Assembly: GCA_027922465.2 (NCBI GenBank)
Contig: BQMF02000062.1
Coordinates: 310,001-374,000, forward strand
DNA: 64,000 nucleotides
Source of the DNA: Turritopsis dohrnii
Taxonomy: Eukaryota > Cnidaria > Hydrozoa > Anthoathecata > Oceaniidae
Reading direction: 5' to 3'
Position 1 is the first letter of the stretch. Every line of letters starts with the position of its first letter. Below the pieces are notes generated by a model, which was not told the origin of the DNA, searched no databases, and worked only from the letters and a program-made list of their open reading frames with translations. Position numbers and translations under genes: made by a program. Of the stretch, positions 42,080-63,363 are shown in pieces.

Positions 42080-43096
42080 CCTTATCGGACAAAATTGACT
42101 AAATTTTTTGAAAGTGACTAAAATTTTGTCCGACTAAATATTTGGTCCAAATCATTTTTTTCAGAATTCTTTTTCTTATCAGTTTGATTACAAAATTTTA
42201 AATATTTATAATTTCTTTATGATTTTTCTTTTTGCTCACCAACGAATACAATATTTTTACATGACTTAGTCATAAATAAACAATTTCTAAAGTGGCAAAG
42301 TGTCTTGATAAATAATATTAACGCTCATTTTCATGCTGTTCATTGTTTATTCTTTACGCTCTAAAGGGATTCTTGACCCTTTTGTAAACAGATTTTTTTT
42401 TCTTTTTTTTTTACAAGATACAGAAATGACTTCTTCCCAATCACAGCATAAACAATATTATAAATAGAAAAAGAAATAAAAAACGTTAAGATTTTGTAAA
42501 CAGATTAGACGTTTTTAATAGCCTTACTTATTCCAGGAAAGAATCCACGGGAAAAGAGAAAAGCACTGGTAATAACAGAAACTTTCGATGAAAGTGATAG
42601 CGAGGTAGTTCAAAAGAAAATGAAGAAGACAGACATAATAGAAGAAACGCCTGAAGCCAATGCAGGAACCAAAATAGATTTCTATACTGATCAGGAATAT
42701 GACATATGAAATATGAAATTGAAAAATAAAATTATACTACAACCTATCTAATTAGGATTTTTTCCGACGGCAAAATTGTGCCGTCGTGGTATGATGATTT
42801 TGTTGGACATATGTTTTTCACGTGGGACAAAACTGTTTTTACTAAATATGCCTTTCCCCTCGTTTTCCTATACATATCTAGAACTTAGAGTAATCGGCGC
42901 ACTTCCGCACGCTTTTCGAGAATCCTTATCGAAAATTAAGTAAGTTCTGAAATTTTAGAAAAGGACCAAAATTTTAGTCAGACAATATTATTAGTCGGAC
43001 AAAAGTGACTAAAATATTTGGAGGTGACTAAAATTTTGTCCGACTAATATTTTCGTCGGACTATAATTTTGTCCGACTAAGTTTTGTCCGATAAGG
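42080..43096. mobile_element. Non-autonomous transposon, CCTTATCGGAC terminal family, copy C
   Basis: Ends CCTTATCGGACAAAATTGAC and TTTTGTCCGATAAGG, flanked by TA. Subterminal TTTTGTCCGACTAA repeats replace the TTTTCCCCGACTAA of copy A at both ends. An acidic ORF (42537-42708, GKNPREKRKALVITETFDES ... FYTDQEYDI) follows an acceptor-like TTATTCCAG and may be the last exon of a lost transposase. Confidence 0.8.
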
Positions 43097-44499
43097 TAAT
43101 CTATGACCGTAGATAATGGCTGGAGTAAGCAGAAGGCTGAAGTGCCTTTTCACCAAGCCTCGTTACCTTAGGCCAACTTTTTTTTGTGTCAGTAAAATTT
43201 TGCGAAAATGGATGAACACGTATTTAACGCAACCTAATTTTAGCGAATGACCCCTTAATTACGTAGAATTGTCAGAAGGTAAAGAAAGGTTTTGCTAAAT
43301 TTTGGTTTTCCGCAACTTTAATTTAGCGAAAATACGCTCATTCGCTGAAATCGCTAAAATAAGACGACGCAAAAAAAAATCTGCCTAAGTAAGGTATTTC
43401 TTAAACGTTTTCTTTCATGTGTTCGCAAATACCCGCTTGCGAATTGCCATGAAAATTAGGCAACCTACGTCAGAAATTGCCTAATTACTTGAATTAAATG
43501 GATTTATTTTTATTGCCCTCTCCTGTTCACTTTGATTTTCATAGTTTCTGGTTCTTATGAAAGCAAAAATTAGGTGAACAACAAAGAACCACACACCACC
43601 TGCTGAAAGGGTGGGTAAAATCTGATAGTCGTCTTTGTTCCATAAATAGTCTACAATACATTTTCAGATATATGTTTGGTAGGAAACTTTATTCTGCATT
43701 AAATTTGCTACACAATGATATATATAAAAAGTTTTTTTCCGCCATTTTGAATTTTTCTTCTTCTTATGACGTCACAAAATGTTTTTTTTGGGTTATTACG
43801 TCGTAACGGACCAGCAAATTTGTGGGAACTTTTTTGTTTCAAAACCACTACACACCCCTAATATTATCCCAACATAAAAGTGTGGTCTGCAAGTTGTACA
43901 GCGGAATATTTTTTCTGAGCATCGTTTTGTTACACAGACGCCGGCCTACCATCCTAATTCAGACTTTTCTTCATCCTCCCCCGACTTCAAAAAACATTCC
44001 CTGACTATCCCTGACTTTACGTGACAAATACTGTATTTTAAAAGCGTTTTTGCAAAACAGCAGCTGATCAGCAAATCAGAAATCCTTGTGCCTGTAAGGG
44101 CATTTCATTGTATATTAATTTCAGCTTAAACAAGATGTATATAAAGTTTAAAAAGACAATGTATATGAAAGCCGATGTTCTTGTATTCAATGATCGAACT
44201 GTTTTTGATCTGTTAGTTTCGATTTTATGATTTTGTTACATGAATTCATGTAACACGAAGTCTTTGTTTATAACATTCCAAAATAGTGTGATCATAAAGG
44301 AAGTGGTCTAGTCGATCGTAAAACATGAAGAACAGGAGAACAGAAGAAACGTTTTAGACACATCCCGCAAGTATATTTCTGTGTTCAACACATTAAACTT
44401 GACAGTACAAGAAAAAATCAACCCTTCGCTTTCGTTACAAAAGATATTAAAATTAACAAAAGTTATTCGTACAAATATATTATTTCTTTATTTTACATA
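43097..44499. other. Intergenic, repeat fragments
   Basis: CCCTGACTATCCCTGACTTT near 43999-44020 is a fragment of the hAT-like family at 56405-57352. CAGAAATCCTTGTGCCTGTA (about 44078) repeats text at 14154. No gene supported. Confidence 0.5.
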
Positions 44500-44874
44500 T
44501 TAAAAATCAACGTCGTCTCTGATAGCTTTAAAAGCACTTTTTATTTTCTTCCTCATCAATTGCCAACCATCTTGACGGGGGGTTTGATAGAAATAAATAT
44601 TTTCAAGTTCCATAGCCCATCGAACCTTTTTAACAGAATGCAATGTTTTTTTGTCCAGCAACAAACTATCGCTACTGTATTTTCCCATATAGCGTTTCAT
44701 TCCTCTATCGTTATGAGTCGTTGACGTCGTGTCGATTTCCAATCGATAACAATCTATGTCTCTGAAATATTTTTCCGATGTCGATTTCAAAGAACGTGTT
44801 GTTATCAATTTCGGCATCAATGTTTTATCTTCTCTGACTGTAACTGCTAAGTTCTGACAAGACTTTCCATACAT
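44500..44874 (-). CDS. Unrecognised ORF, 124 residues, possible terminal exon
   Basis: The ATG-started reading (MYGKSCQNLAVTVREDKTL) ends at TAA 44500-44502; the frame is open back to 44943 without another ATG. It is basic and rich in Thr/Lys, ending KKIKSAFKAIRDDVDF. An AATAAA on the minus strand lies about 15-20 bases past the stop, which suits a 3' exon. No recognisable domain. An upstream exon may exist, for example around 46840-47060 on the same strand, but I could not connect it convincingly. Confidence 0.3.
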   Translation of the reverse strand: MYGKSCQNLAVTVREDKTLMPKLITTRSLKSTSEKYFRDIDCYRLEIDTTSTTHNDRGMKRYMGKYSSDSLLLDKKTLHSVKKVRWAMELENIYFYQTPRQDGWQLMRKKIKSAFKAIRDDVDF

Positions 44875-44943
44875 TATTTGTTTGTTGAATAAAAGGATTC
44901 CAATATTGTTTCTTTGAATTCTTCTTCGTACCTTCTTCTTCAC

Positions 44944-47395
44944 TCACAAGATTCTTTTAAAGATGTTTCCTTCTCAGTGATTTCGCTTGTTTTGGCATTA
45001 TGAAGCTAATTCTCGGACCTTTTAAAGCATTTCTTCTTCCCACGTAAAACGAAAAACAAAAGAAACAATTAAAAATCCAAAACAAAAACAAATAATAATA
45101 GAGAACATATGAAAATACAATAACTTTAAATATGAATGAACTTTGAAACGAAAAAAAACAGACGGCGTGAGCTGAACTTTGAAACGAAAAAACAAAAACA
45201 AAACAAAACAGACACCGCAGAATATTTTTGGAAATATCGCTACTTTTGGACTGAAAACCTGCCTTTATTTTGCTGACAGGGTAAAATGGTTTTATTTTTT
45301 TTACTGGTTACACGTATTTTTTTACTCACTAAAATTAAAAACACTAATAAAACTAAAACACTAAGAGCAAGTTACTTTGGGAAAGCTTTCGTTGAAATGA
45401 AACTTTTCGGGGATCTTTGAGATTGAGAAAGTTGCCTTTAAAATGTATATTGTCAAACAAGCTAGTGACAAACAAGCTTTTCTTTTCTGTTTTTTTTTCT
45501 TTTACTTGATGAAAATTGGAATTTAATACTTATAATTCTTATATAATATAAAAATAAACAAAACAGTTTATATCTAGAAAGTTGAAAATCTTCAGAAAAA
45601 AACCCAAAAAACAGACATGTAATTAGATGTCATGCTAGGCAAAAACTTACTAGAAAGGTTTTACTAGAAATTGGAGTTGAACTAATCGTGATCATTGGTA
45701 TTTTGCTGTCGTAACTTTGCTATTTCTGTGTTTCGTGTTGGACGTTTTTGCAAACAAAAACAAGAGTGTTTCAAACGTTTTGTGTGTTAGAAAATGGTTC
45801 ACAGTTTTTTCGTATAATTGAAATGAAGTCGAAATAAAAAAAAGAGAAAATAAAAATCGAAACAAAAAAACTAAAATCATGAACAAAATTAAGACTGTTT
45901 GTTTGATTTGATACTTAAAAAGACATTAAAAAAAGTAGAAAAAGTACAAAAGGGCAGATGGGCTATCCAATTTCCTCAAAATCTTGTGTTACCTTCATCT
46001 TTATTTATTTAGAACATAGCAAAACAGACGAGATGATTTGTGACGTAATTCCGGGAACAGAAGGGAAAATCTGTGAAAACTAAACCAGATCAAGTCACGA
46101 GATCTATTTTTAAACACATTATTGTCCAAAATACATCATATACTTTGACAAGTTTAGAACAAAAGTCTCTTAAGTTTGGTTTTTACGCTCTACTTTTTTT
46201 ACTTTCGGCCACTAACATATAACCAATCAGAATGCAAAATAATTCCATCCCAACAGTCATTATTAGCCCAACAATCATTATCTGCTGTATCGAAAGCGAC
46301 CTTAAACAAATTCATGAAAATCCAAACTCGAACCCAGGGTCTCTCGCCTTTCCGATATACAGATGGCGGCGAAGAAGATCAAAACCATTTGAAACTTATT
46401 TATCAACACTCGGCATAAGCGTGCAAACGTATAACAGTTCTTTTGATACAAGAAAAGGTTATTAACTGAAGGTAATTGAAGCAGTTAAAAATGTCTCATA
46501 AGTAATGAACGTTTTAGTCTCAGATAGTAGAGGTAATCATCATTTCATGTTTTATGCAGTCGCAGAAGAGCAACGTTGGACCAAAAAGTTTTGTGATCTG
46601 TAATAAAAAATAATGACCCTAGATTATTTTGACCCCCTCGTGTTCTTATTGAGTTTTCTTCTAAAAAGCTTGTCTACTTTATTGTTATTATTATTGTTAT
46701 TTTTATATGTTATGATTTCATCAACGAATAATGGTAACATTTACATCAGAATTCGTTTATATATACATTTTTTTCTCGTTCACCGCTCCCGACGAGCTAC
46801 AATGTAAATTTTCCGTATCCCACCGTTCGGTCCAGATTATTTACTTTGACTGTAACGTCAAAAGAGGAATATCGTTCTTGTCGACATCCTCAAAGTATTG
46901 TGACATCTCCCTTTCTTCCATTAGTGCGCCCACTGTCGTACGAATCAATGTAAACGAAATCTTTCGTCGAAGCAATGCTATCGTTTCCCCTTTCGTTGTT
47001 TTTTTCGCTGTTGTTTGTTTTCGCAATCTTTTCCGCCAATTTGCTTATAAAAATTGATGCTTCTCGCGCCAACCCTCCGACTAGATCGTACCTACTACAG
47101 TTTTTTAACATTTTTTAAGCATACCGAAGTCCTTTGTTTTTTAAACAATGAAAAGGACTACTCCCTCGCAAGTTTTGGGTTAAAGACCGCATGTGAACCT
47201 CTAGTGGTTTTGAATATTTTTGAAACATGTTTAAATTTTACAATTTTGAAAAGACATTTGCTATTTTCTGTTTTTAGAAATCACGAACGAGAGTTCGAAA
47301 AAAACAGGAAGAATCAAGACGTTTGTTGTCGCAGGTGATTTTTCGCGATTTTTTGAATTAGTGTCCTATTTTTCATTTTTCATGAAATTATAGTA
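44944..47395. other. Intergenic, AT-rich, no convincing gene
   Basis: Contains CAAAC/AAAAAC-rich tracts (45050-45200), a repeat phrase at 46327-46352, and overlapping short ORFs on both strands at 46730-47110 that I cannot assign. Confidence 0.4.
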
Positions 47396-47397
47396 TC

Positions 47398-47745
47398 ACA
47401 CCTTAAGCCTGGTGTGAAAGCTTGTGACAACGCCTAGGAAAATCACGCCCTTCTTAATATGACGGAGAAAAATAGATTGGTGATATTTTTATTAATAATG
47501 TGACTTCTTTATTATCATTATTTATTTATTTTTTTGTTTTGTTTTTATTTATTTTTGTTATGTCTGTTTTAGAAAAAAAAAATTGCAACACCGTGTGAAT
47601 GTTTGTGACAACGCCTAGGAAAATTACGCCCTCTAATTATGACGGAGAAAAATAGATTGGTGATATTTTTATTGATAATGTACCTTTTTTATTATCATTA
47701 TTTATCTCTTTTTGTTATCTCTGGTTTAGAAGAAAGTATTGCAAC
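47398..47745 (+). repeat. Tandem duplication of about 185 bp
   Basis: TTGTGACAACGCCTAGGAAAA, TATGACGGAGAAAAATAGAT and GGTGATATTTTTATT occur in the same order at about 47422-47500 and 47608-47680, with matching T-rich tails. Non-coding. Confidence 0.85.
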
Positions 47746-48517
47746 ACAGGGTGAAATATATATGTTGAAACCAGCATTAGTTCGCTCACTTTTATAGTTG
47801 AAATTCTGTATTGAAACTTTAACCAATCAGGGAAACTAGAACAAAGGCTAGTCCCCAGTGCAGTAGCAACTTTATACGCAATTTCTATATAGCAGAACAT
47901 TATCTTTGTTTTCTTTCAGTTCACTTCAATTCACAAAATAAACGACATGCATTTGCGGACAGACGCTTTGCTTCAAATGACTGTAACACTTGTAAAATAG
48001 TTTTGTTTCACTCTTAAACGTGGATTTTTTTATCTTGCAATATATCTTAGATTTATACATATTTTATGAAGGCAGTACAAAAAAAAAGCATTTTAAGACA
48101 TTTGAAAAAATTTGAGACTAAGTCTGAAGATAGTCATCTTGGGCGTAAAAATTATAACTCCCCAACAGATGATTATATTGCATATACTAAAATTTTGGTT
48201 TGGACAGTACCGTGAAAAATCTAGGCACAACGTAAAAGTATTCTTTTGTTATCGCAGGAATAGAAGAAGTAATAAACTTTTGGTATTATGAAATAGTTCA
48301 ACAACTTCTCTGATACACAAATTCTTCGATATTCTTACAGCCCCTTTTTATTGGGAAAACTCAAATGGTCCATCAACTTAAAATTACGAATTTCATCTTA
48401 ACTTCTAAAAGAGACAATAACAAGATGACGCAGTTTAATATGTCACCCATGTTCTCCAACATTGTTGCTATATTTTATTTTTCATTCGCTTTTTAACATT
48501 AACTCCTTTTAAAAACA

Positions 48518-58169
<9,652 letters not shown>

Positions 58170-60933
58170 GTTGCTTGTAGACACAATGCTTGATAAAAAT
58201 CACGTGAAATCTAGAATACTAAGCATTATAGAAAATGGTTAATACGCAGTTAGAAAATACCCTAACTCAATAACCTATAAAAGAAATAACAATGTTTCTT
58301 AACTCAGTGTAAATATATACCAAGTTACACCTATAACTATTGACCTGTTCTATTAAACCCGCAATTTTAAAGAATAAAACCAGATCATGTGCTACAAAGA
58401 ACAAATCAGAAATCATTTAAAACTTCAGATTCATAATAGAATGGCTCCATAGTTAAGGGAGTGAACTATAACAAAGCCGAAGGAAAATTTTTCTGATTGG
58501 GGATTGAGACCCCCAACGAAGATAATAAAATTCCAGGAATGAGTTTTTCTCACTCTCCGACTACTCCAGATCAATGCGACAACCTTTACCCCAGGTTTAA
58601 CACTGCTTTTTTTTATAAGAATTACATAAGTTGGCCCAAGCCTTATGATTCTTAATGATTCTTCATAACTGAGCCTTTTTCTGAAGTGATTCTAAAACTT
58701 TTCTTGAAAAGGAATGGTGTTTTATAGAGCAGAGCAAAATGATAATTGCTTAAAAGTTCAAAATCTTTATACGTATTTTGTTCACAATTCTTTCATCAGT
58801 CACATTTTGGTATTTTCTTTAATCAAATATATAAATCAAATTCATTTGGATCACATTATTTTAGAAAATTTTGCATGTAGTTTCACATTGTAACATTTAC
58901 CATGGTCATGTATAGACGAGTTTCCAATGTTAATTACACTTTTATACCTTGTACATACTAAAAATCAAATACAATGCATGAAAATAGATAGGAAGTGCTA
59001 ATGTGTATTGAAACTTTCTAATGTCGATGTCTTTAAGGGGACTCTAGAGAACCAAATAAAGTGACAACATTTTGAAGTGTATAAAGAGACTTTTATTTCC
59101 TGCGAGGCTGCGTGCGCATACTCACAGGAAAATGACTTGATTAATGATATTCTATGTTGCAATATACCGTAATTATCGAGCAAAGAACACTGGTGTTTAT
59201 AAACATTACGTCACTAAGAAACTCATCTATATATACATTAGATTATAAGACTTTATGAAACTTTTGATTACAAATTATGTATGAGCATTTTTTTTGAATT
59301 TATTTTACTGAGAATAGAATTGCAGTGATGTGGGCCTCCACCGTAAATACATACCTCAGATTTTGACAACATGCACATGTTAGACTGATAGGTGATATTG
59401 TGGTCTTATGAAATTTTTGGCACTCGTTCATTCACAATTTCATACAGCTCTCTACTACATACATTATCATTCTATAAGTGATCATATCACATAAGCATTT
59501 TTATAGTACCGGGATTTGAACCACTACCAACTATACCCTTTTGCTGTTTTACAAATTCACCGTCTCTTACACCTTGTAATTCATATAAAAAGAATTTTTA
59601 TAAAAGAAACAGTGTATATATATTTGCTATGCTGGCAAACAACCTTTATAATATTATATAATGCCACCATTAAAAGAAAATAAAAAAATAACAGGAAACT
59701 GCCAGGCTAGGTAGTAAGTAGGGCGGCAAATACTTTTAGAGACAGAATCACATACCACACAAAACAGCAAAAGAAAAAAAACGACTAAAAATGTCTAATA
59801 ACTTTGGATTATGTAAATACAAGTATAAATAATATCGTAGTCTTAAGAAACCCTAAATATTCTTATCATCATCAATCTGAATTGATTATAGAAAAAAAAC
59901 TCAAGAAGTTTTGGTTTTTGTTGCTGTGTTTACTATGGTCTCGTTGACCCAGAACAATCAAGGCAAGAAGCGTTTCCGTAATATAGTTTGTCGAAGTTAA
60001 GAAAGAAACGCGTCCCCATTCATGTGATGCTCAAAGTTCAAGAAAACAAAAAATTTTCATAAAGGAAACGAAACGAAACGAAATCGTCTTGTCTTGATAT
60101 TGAAGTTTACATAATGTGTCAAAAACCTGGCTGCTATACTAGACCAACTGATGTAGTAAGTACTTTGAATATAATAAGCTAACGGGCCAGTTCTTAAAAA
60201 ATCCGTTTTTTTGTCGTTATTAATGGTGGTTTGTTGTTGGTTTTTTAAAAAACAAATTATATATACCTCTCTCGCTTATACTCATAAAAATCCTAATCAC
60301 GGAGGCATGAACAGAAAATAGAGCATAAAAATAAACTAACTAAAAATCTTGTTGATGAAATTTGAAGATCCAGCATTTGATGTCACAGTTCCTAAAGTTT
60401 CAAAATGTTTTTGCCATTCTCTTTCTTAATGGGTGAATTTTGAATTGAATTTATTCCAAGTAAAATATAAAGAATAACAAAAATGTACACAAAAGTAACC
60501 TATAGAAGGTTTTAAAACTGGTACATGTTTATGGAACTGATTATATATACATGAAAGAAAAAGAATAATAATAATAATAAAAAAGAGTGATGAAATAATG
60601 ACTTGAACAAAGCTAACATAAATATATATTACTTCATGAAACATATATTTCCTACATAAATATGATACACGAGTATATACATTCTGTACAGTTAAATAAT
60701 TTATGCAAAGGAAATAAAAAGGAAAAAAATATAAGTATAAACAAGGACAAGTGACGAAAAATTACTAGCTTGATTAACATTTACATGATGAGGTGTTGAA
60801 CTTCTGGACTACATTTAGGGAACCTGGGAAACTAACAGGTAGAGCTTGAACGAGATATAAAAGATAGAGGATTCAAGCAGAGCTTGTGAGCTTGTCTTTC
60901 AGATAGTTAGTCAGTGAGGCAACAGAAGTGAAT
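58170..60933. other. Intergenic between KIFAP3 and TMEM86, divergent promoters
   Basis: The two genes are head to head, so their promoters lie here. I see no gene. A GGTTCAAATCCCGG motif on the minus strand near 59510 resembles a tRNA T-arm but lacks the rest of a tRNA. TATAAAAG at 60856 is treated below. Confidence 0.5.
60856..60863 (+). promoter_or_regulatory. Candidate TATA box for TMEM86
   Basis: TATAAAAG lies 78 bases before the ATG at 60934, and a first exon ending at a GTAAGT donor (61010/61011) follows. Position suits a transcription start near 60890. Inference from spacing only. Confidence 0.4.
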
Positions 60934-61010
60934 ATGGAAGTACTAGAACAATGCTCGTTCCAGTATTTGCAAGTATTTGGCAGCCTTAAAAATATCTGTT
61001 ATCGCTATTG
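60934..61010 (+). other. Candidate first exon of TMEM86, phase unresolved
   Basis: ATG at 60934 starts MEVLEQCSFQYLQVFGSLKN and reaches a strong donor (GTAAGT) at 61011. It ends two bases into a codon, while the TMEM86 exon at 62235 must start in phase 0, so the two do not join directly. Either a micro-exon lies in between, this exon is untranslated, or it is unrelated. Confidence 0.35.
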
Positions 61011-61160
61011 GTAAGTGAAATATGGGCCTCTAAATAATGGTTTTCATTGTGTAATGAAAGAAATGAGAAAAAATAAACTGGGTATTCGGCATATATTATG
61101 TCAGCACATTCAAATTCTACAAAGAATAAGTTAAGTACAGAAAAAACCCAGAAACTAATA

Positions 61161-61835
61161 CACGCTTTTCTTTTTATAAGAACCAGTAAAATCTGACCTG
61201 AGGCTGGCTGTTCTTACTTTTGGAGCCTTTTTCAGCCTGAATTGTTCTTATTTTGTTCTTTGCTTTAAGAATACAGTTTCAAAATTTCAGCCTCATTTTG
61301 TTCTTCTTATATGGAACTTCCAGTAAAATAGAAATATTTTTTTATTCTTCCTAGTTTCATTTTGTCATTTATTTTATTTGCTTATAAGTATGTAATATAT
61401 TATTTTCATCATTAATATTTTCGTCGACCTTATGTCAACTCGTCAGCGATGACGATGATAAGCAAATAAAATAAATGACAAAATGAAACTAGGAAGAATA
61501 AAAATCAGTCGTTTTGCTTGGGATGAAATCAAAAAAATAATTCATAAAGAAATATTTTTTAAAAACAACTGGTAAGAAGTATGGTTGCTGTTTGGCATTG
61601 ACCCATTCGTCCATTTATTGCAGGTGAAAAAAACCCAATAAACTTCTAAACCATTTACCAGTGAGAGAATTCACATCATGACCTGTGCTTATTTTTCAAG
61701 AAAATTCAGGCTCAGGCTGTTCTTAATTTTTGGAACAATGATTTGCGCCTAGGATTGTTCTTATTTTGTTCTTATTTTTTGGCCAAATCTGAGGCTTGTG
61801 TTCTTATAAAATTGTTCTTATAAAAAAAAAGCGTG
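61161..61835. mobile_element. MITE with CACGCTTTT termini and a nested foldback
   Basis: Left end CACGCTTTTCTTTTTATAAG and right end CTTATAAAAAAAAAGCGTG, flanked by TA (61159-61160, 61836-61837). TGTTCTTATTTTGTTCTT motifs recur at both sides. It contains the perfect hairpin at 61339-61504. Confidence 0.8.
61339..61504. repeat. Perfect 46-bp inverted repeat with 74-bp spacer
   Basis: 61339-61384 (TTTTTATTCTTCCTAGTTTC ... TTTGCTTA) is matched base for base by the reverse complement at 61459-61504. The identity suggests a recent event inside the older MITE. Confidence 0.95.
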
Positions 61836-62234
61836 TACACATTTTATATAAGGAACATGTCTCAGGGGGTAATACAGCTAAAAAACTATAGCGCTATTGG
61901 GTGCCGAAATCTTGGCGCCCAAATTCAAACCTCACTTCTTCATGTTTGAACTTTATTCAAATTATTTAAATGTATTATACGATAGGTCAAGAAAAGATGA
62001 TTTTTTTGTGTAAATGTATTTAAATGTTCTTATAAATAGTACTTTTTCCCCTAAATGGTTCTCTTATTTCAATCTCTGTGATGGGGTTCTCTATAATTTA
62101 GAAAATACATGAGTAAGAAACTTTTACATAGTCCCGAATGTTAATGTTTATGTCTACAAAAACGTTTTATTTTGTTCATTAATCTTTGACTAGCATGTTA
62201 TCCATCACTAGTGTTATTAAATTTTTTCTTGCAG

Positions 62235-62963
62235 CTCACTCATGTTTGCCCAAAGCTTGTTCCATTTTTCAAAACTGTGGGAATTTACTACGTGGCATGG
62301 TTACCTTCAGAATACCCATCCATTATATCTGCACTGATCAAGTGCCTGCCAATTATTTGTCTGGCCTTGTTTGTTTGGAATCAGGGTATTAGCCTCCAGA
62401 AAGAGCATGATTATCAACGGCGTATCTGGATTGGCCTAATTTTCTCTTGTATTGGGGATGCCCTATTGATCTGGAGTGACATTCATTTCGTTACGGCCAT
62501 GGCTTCTTTTGCTATTGCTCATGTATCATACATACGGGCATTTGGTTTTTACAGATTATGTTGGTTGAAAGCATTGCCTTTTGTTGGAATCGTGCTGGCT
62601 GTTATGTATTTGCTATACCCTGGCTTACAGGGCATTCTTTTGCCAGGTGTTTTTATCTATATTTGGATCATTGGATCAATGGGCTGGAGAGCAGTGGCAC
62701 AAGTGGATATATTGGAGAATCAATGGTCTTGGACATCACTGTGTGGATGCCTTGGTGCCATATCTTTCATGATGTCTGATTTTTTGATAGGGATCAACAA
62801 GTTTGTTACTCCAGTTCCTTACGAACGGGTGTTAATCATGACAACATACTATTTAGCCCAAGTCCTTATAGCATTATCAGCAGTCAACACCAACACACTA
62901 GTTATTAAATTACGAATATCAAATAGACGACGTAGTGCAGATCATATTGATCTTGTCGGTTAA
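62235..62963 (+). CDS. TMEM86: TMEM86 family protein (lysoplasmalogenase, YhhN), main exon
   Basis: Vertebrate TMEM86 proteins are ER membrane enzymes that hydrolyse the vinyl-ether bond of lysoplasmalogens. The exon starts after TTTTCTTGCAG at 62234 and runs 242 codons to TAA. The sequence starts LTHVCPKLVPFFKTVGIYYV, and shows LIKCLPIICLALFVW, LIFSCIGDALLIWSD, SFMMSDFLIGINKF and YERVLIMTTYYLAQVLIALS, the expected order for the family, with about eight hydrophobic spans. Conserved Asp residues sit in GDALLIW and SDFLIGINKF, likely at the active site. The C-terminus RISNRRRSADHIDLVG is basic and cytosolic-looking. No in-frame ATG begins this exon, so the start is in an upstream exon (see 60934-61010). 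AATAAA at 63681. Whether 86A or 86B cannot be decided. Confidence 0.9.
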   Translation, partial: LTHVCPKLVPFFKTVGIYYVAWLPSEYPSIISALIKCLPIICLALFVWNQGISLQKEHDYQRRIWIGLIFSCIGDALLIWSDIHFVTAMASFAIAHVSYIRAFGFYRLCWLKALPFVGIVLAVMYLLYPGLQGILLPGVFIYIWIIGSMGWRAVAQVDILENQWSWTSLCGCLGAISFMMSDFLIGINKFVTPVPYERVLIMTTYYLAQVLIALSAVNTNTLVIKLRISNRRRSADHIDLVG

Positions 62964-63197
62964 TTTTCTTGAGGTATATACTCATGTTTCCTCATGCAAT
63001 GACGATGGTTTGTTTGTGTCAAGCTTTTGTATGCAAAAATCGAAATGGTATATATAATAAGGAATGTTATCCATATATAATCTGTATTTATCCATGTTTT
63101 TTCATTTAAGATAATATAACGAAATATAATACTCATATTTGATGCAAAATTCATTTGTATCTGCAAACCTGTAACAATTTTAATGTAAAAAAGTTTA

Positions 63198-63363
63198 GAG
63201 GCGGATCCAGAGGGTAGTCACAATGTGTGTAGGAGAGTGTAAGCGATTTAGCCACAAAAAGAAAAAAACGTTCAGATAATCCTATTGGCAATATTTATTG
63301 AATCCAAAATTTATGTAAACATGCTTCTCCACAAGTTGCGACTACCCTCTAGATCCACCGCTG
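63198..63363. mobile_element. MITE with AGGCGGATCCAGAGGGTAG termini
   Basis: Left AGGCGGATCCAGAGGGTAGTC and right GACTACCCTCTAGATCCACC form inverted repeats around about 120 bp of non-coding sequence in the TMEM86 3' region. Confidence 0.75.

Noticed and set aside
46730..47110. Overlapping ORFs on both strands as a possible gene
   Set aside because: Both strands are open in several frames, no recognisable domain, and no splice path to 44500-44874 that I could defend.
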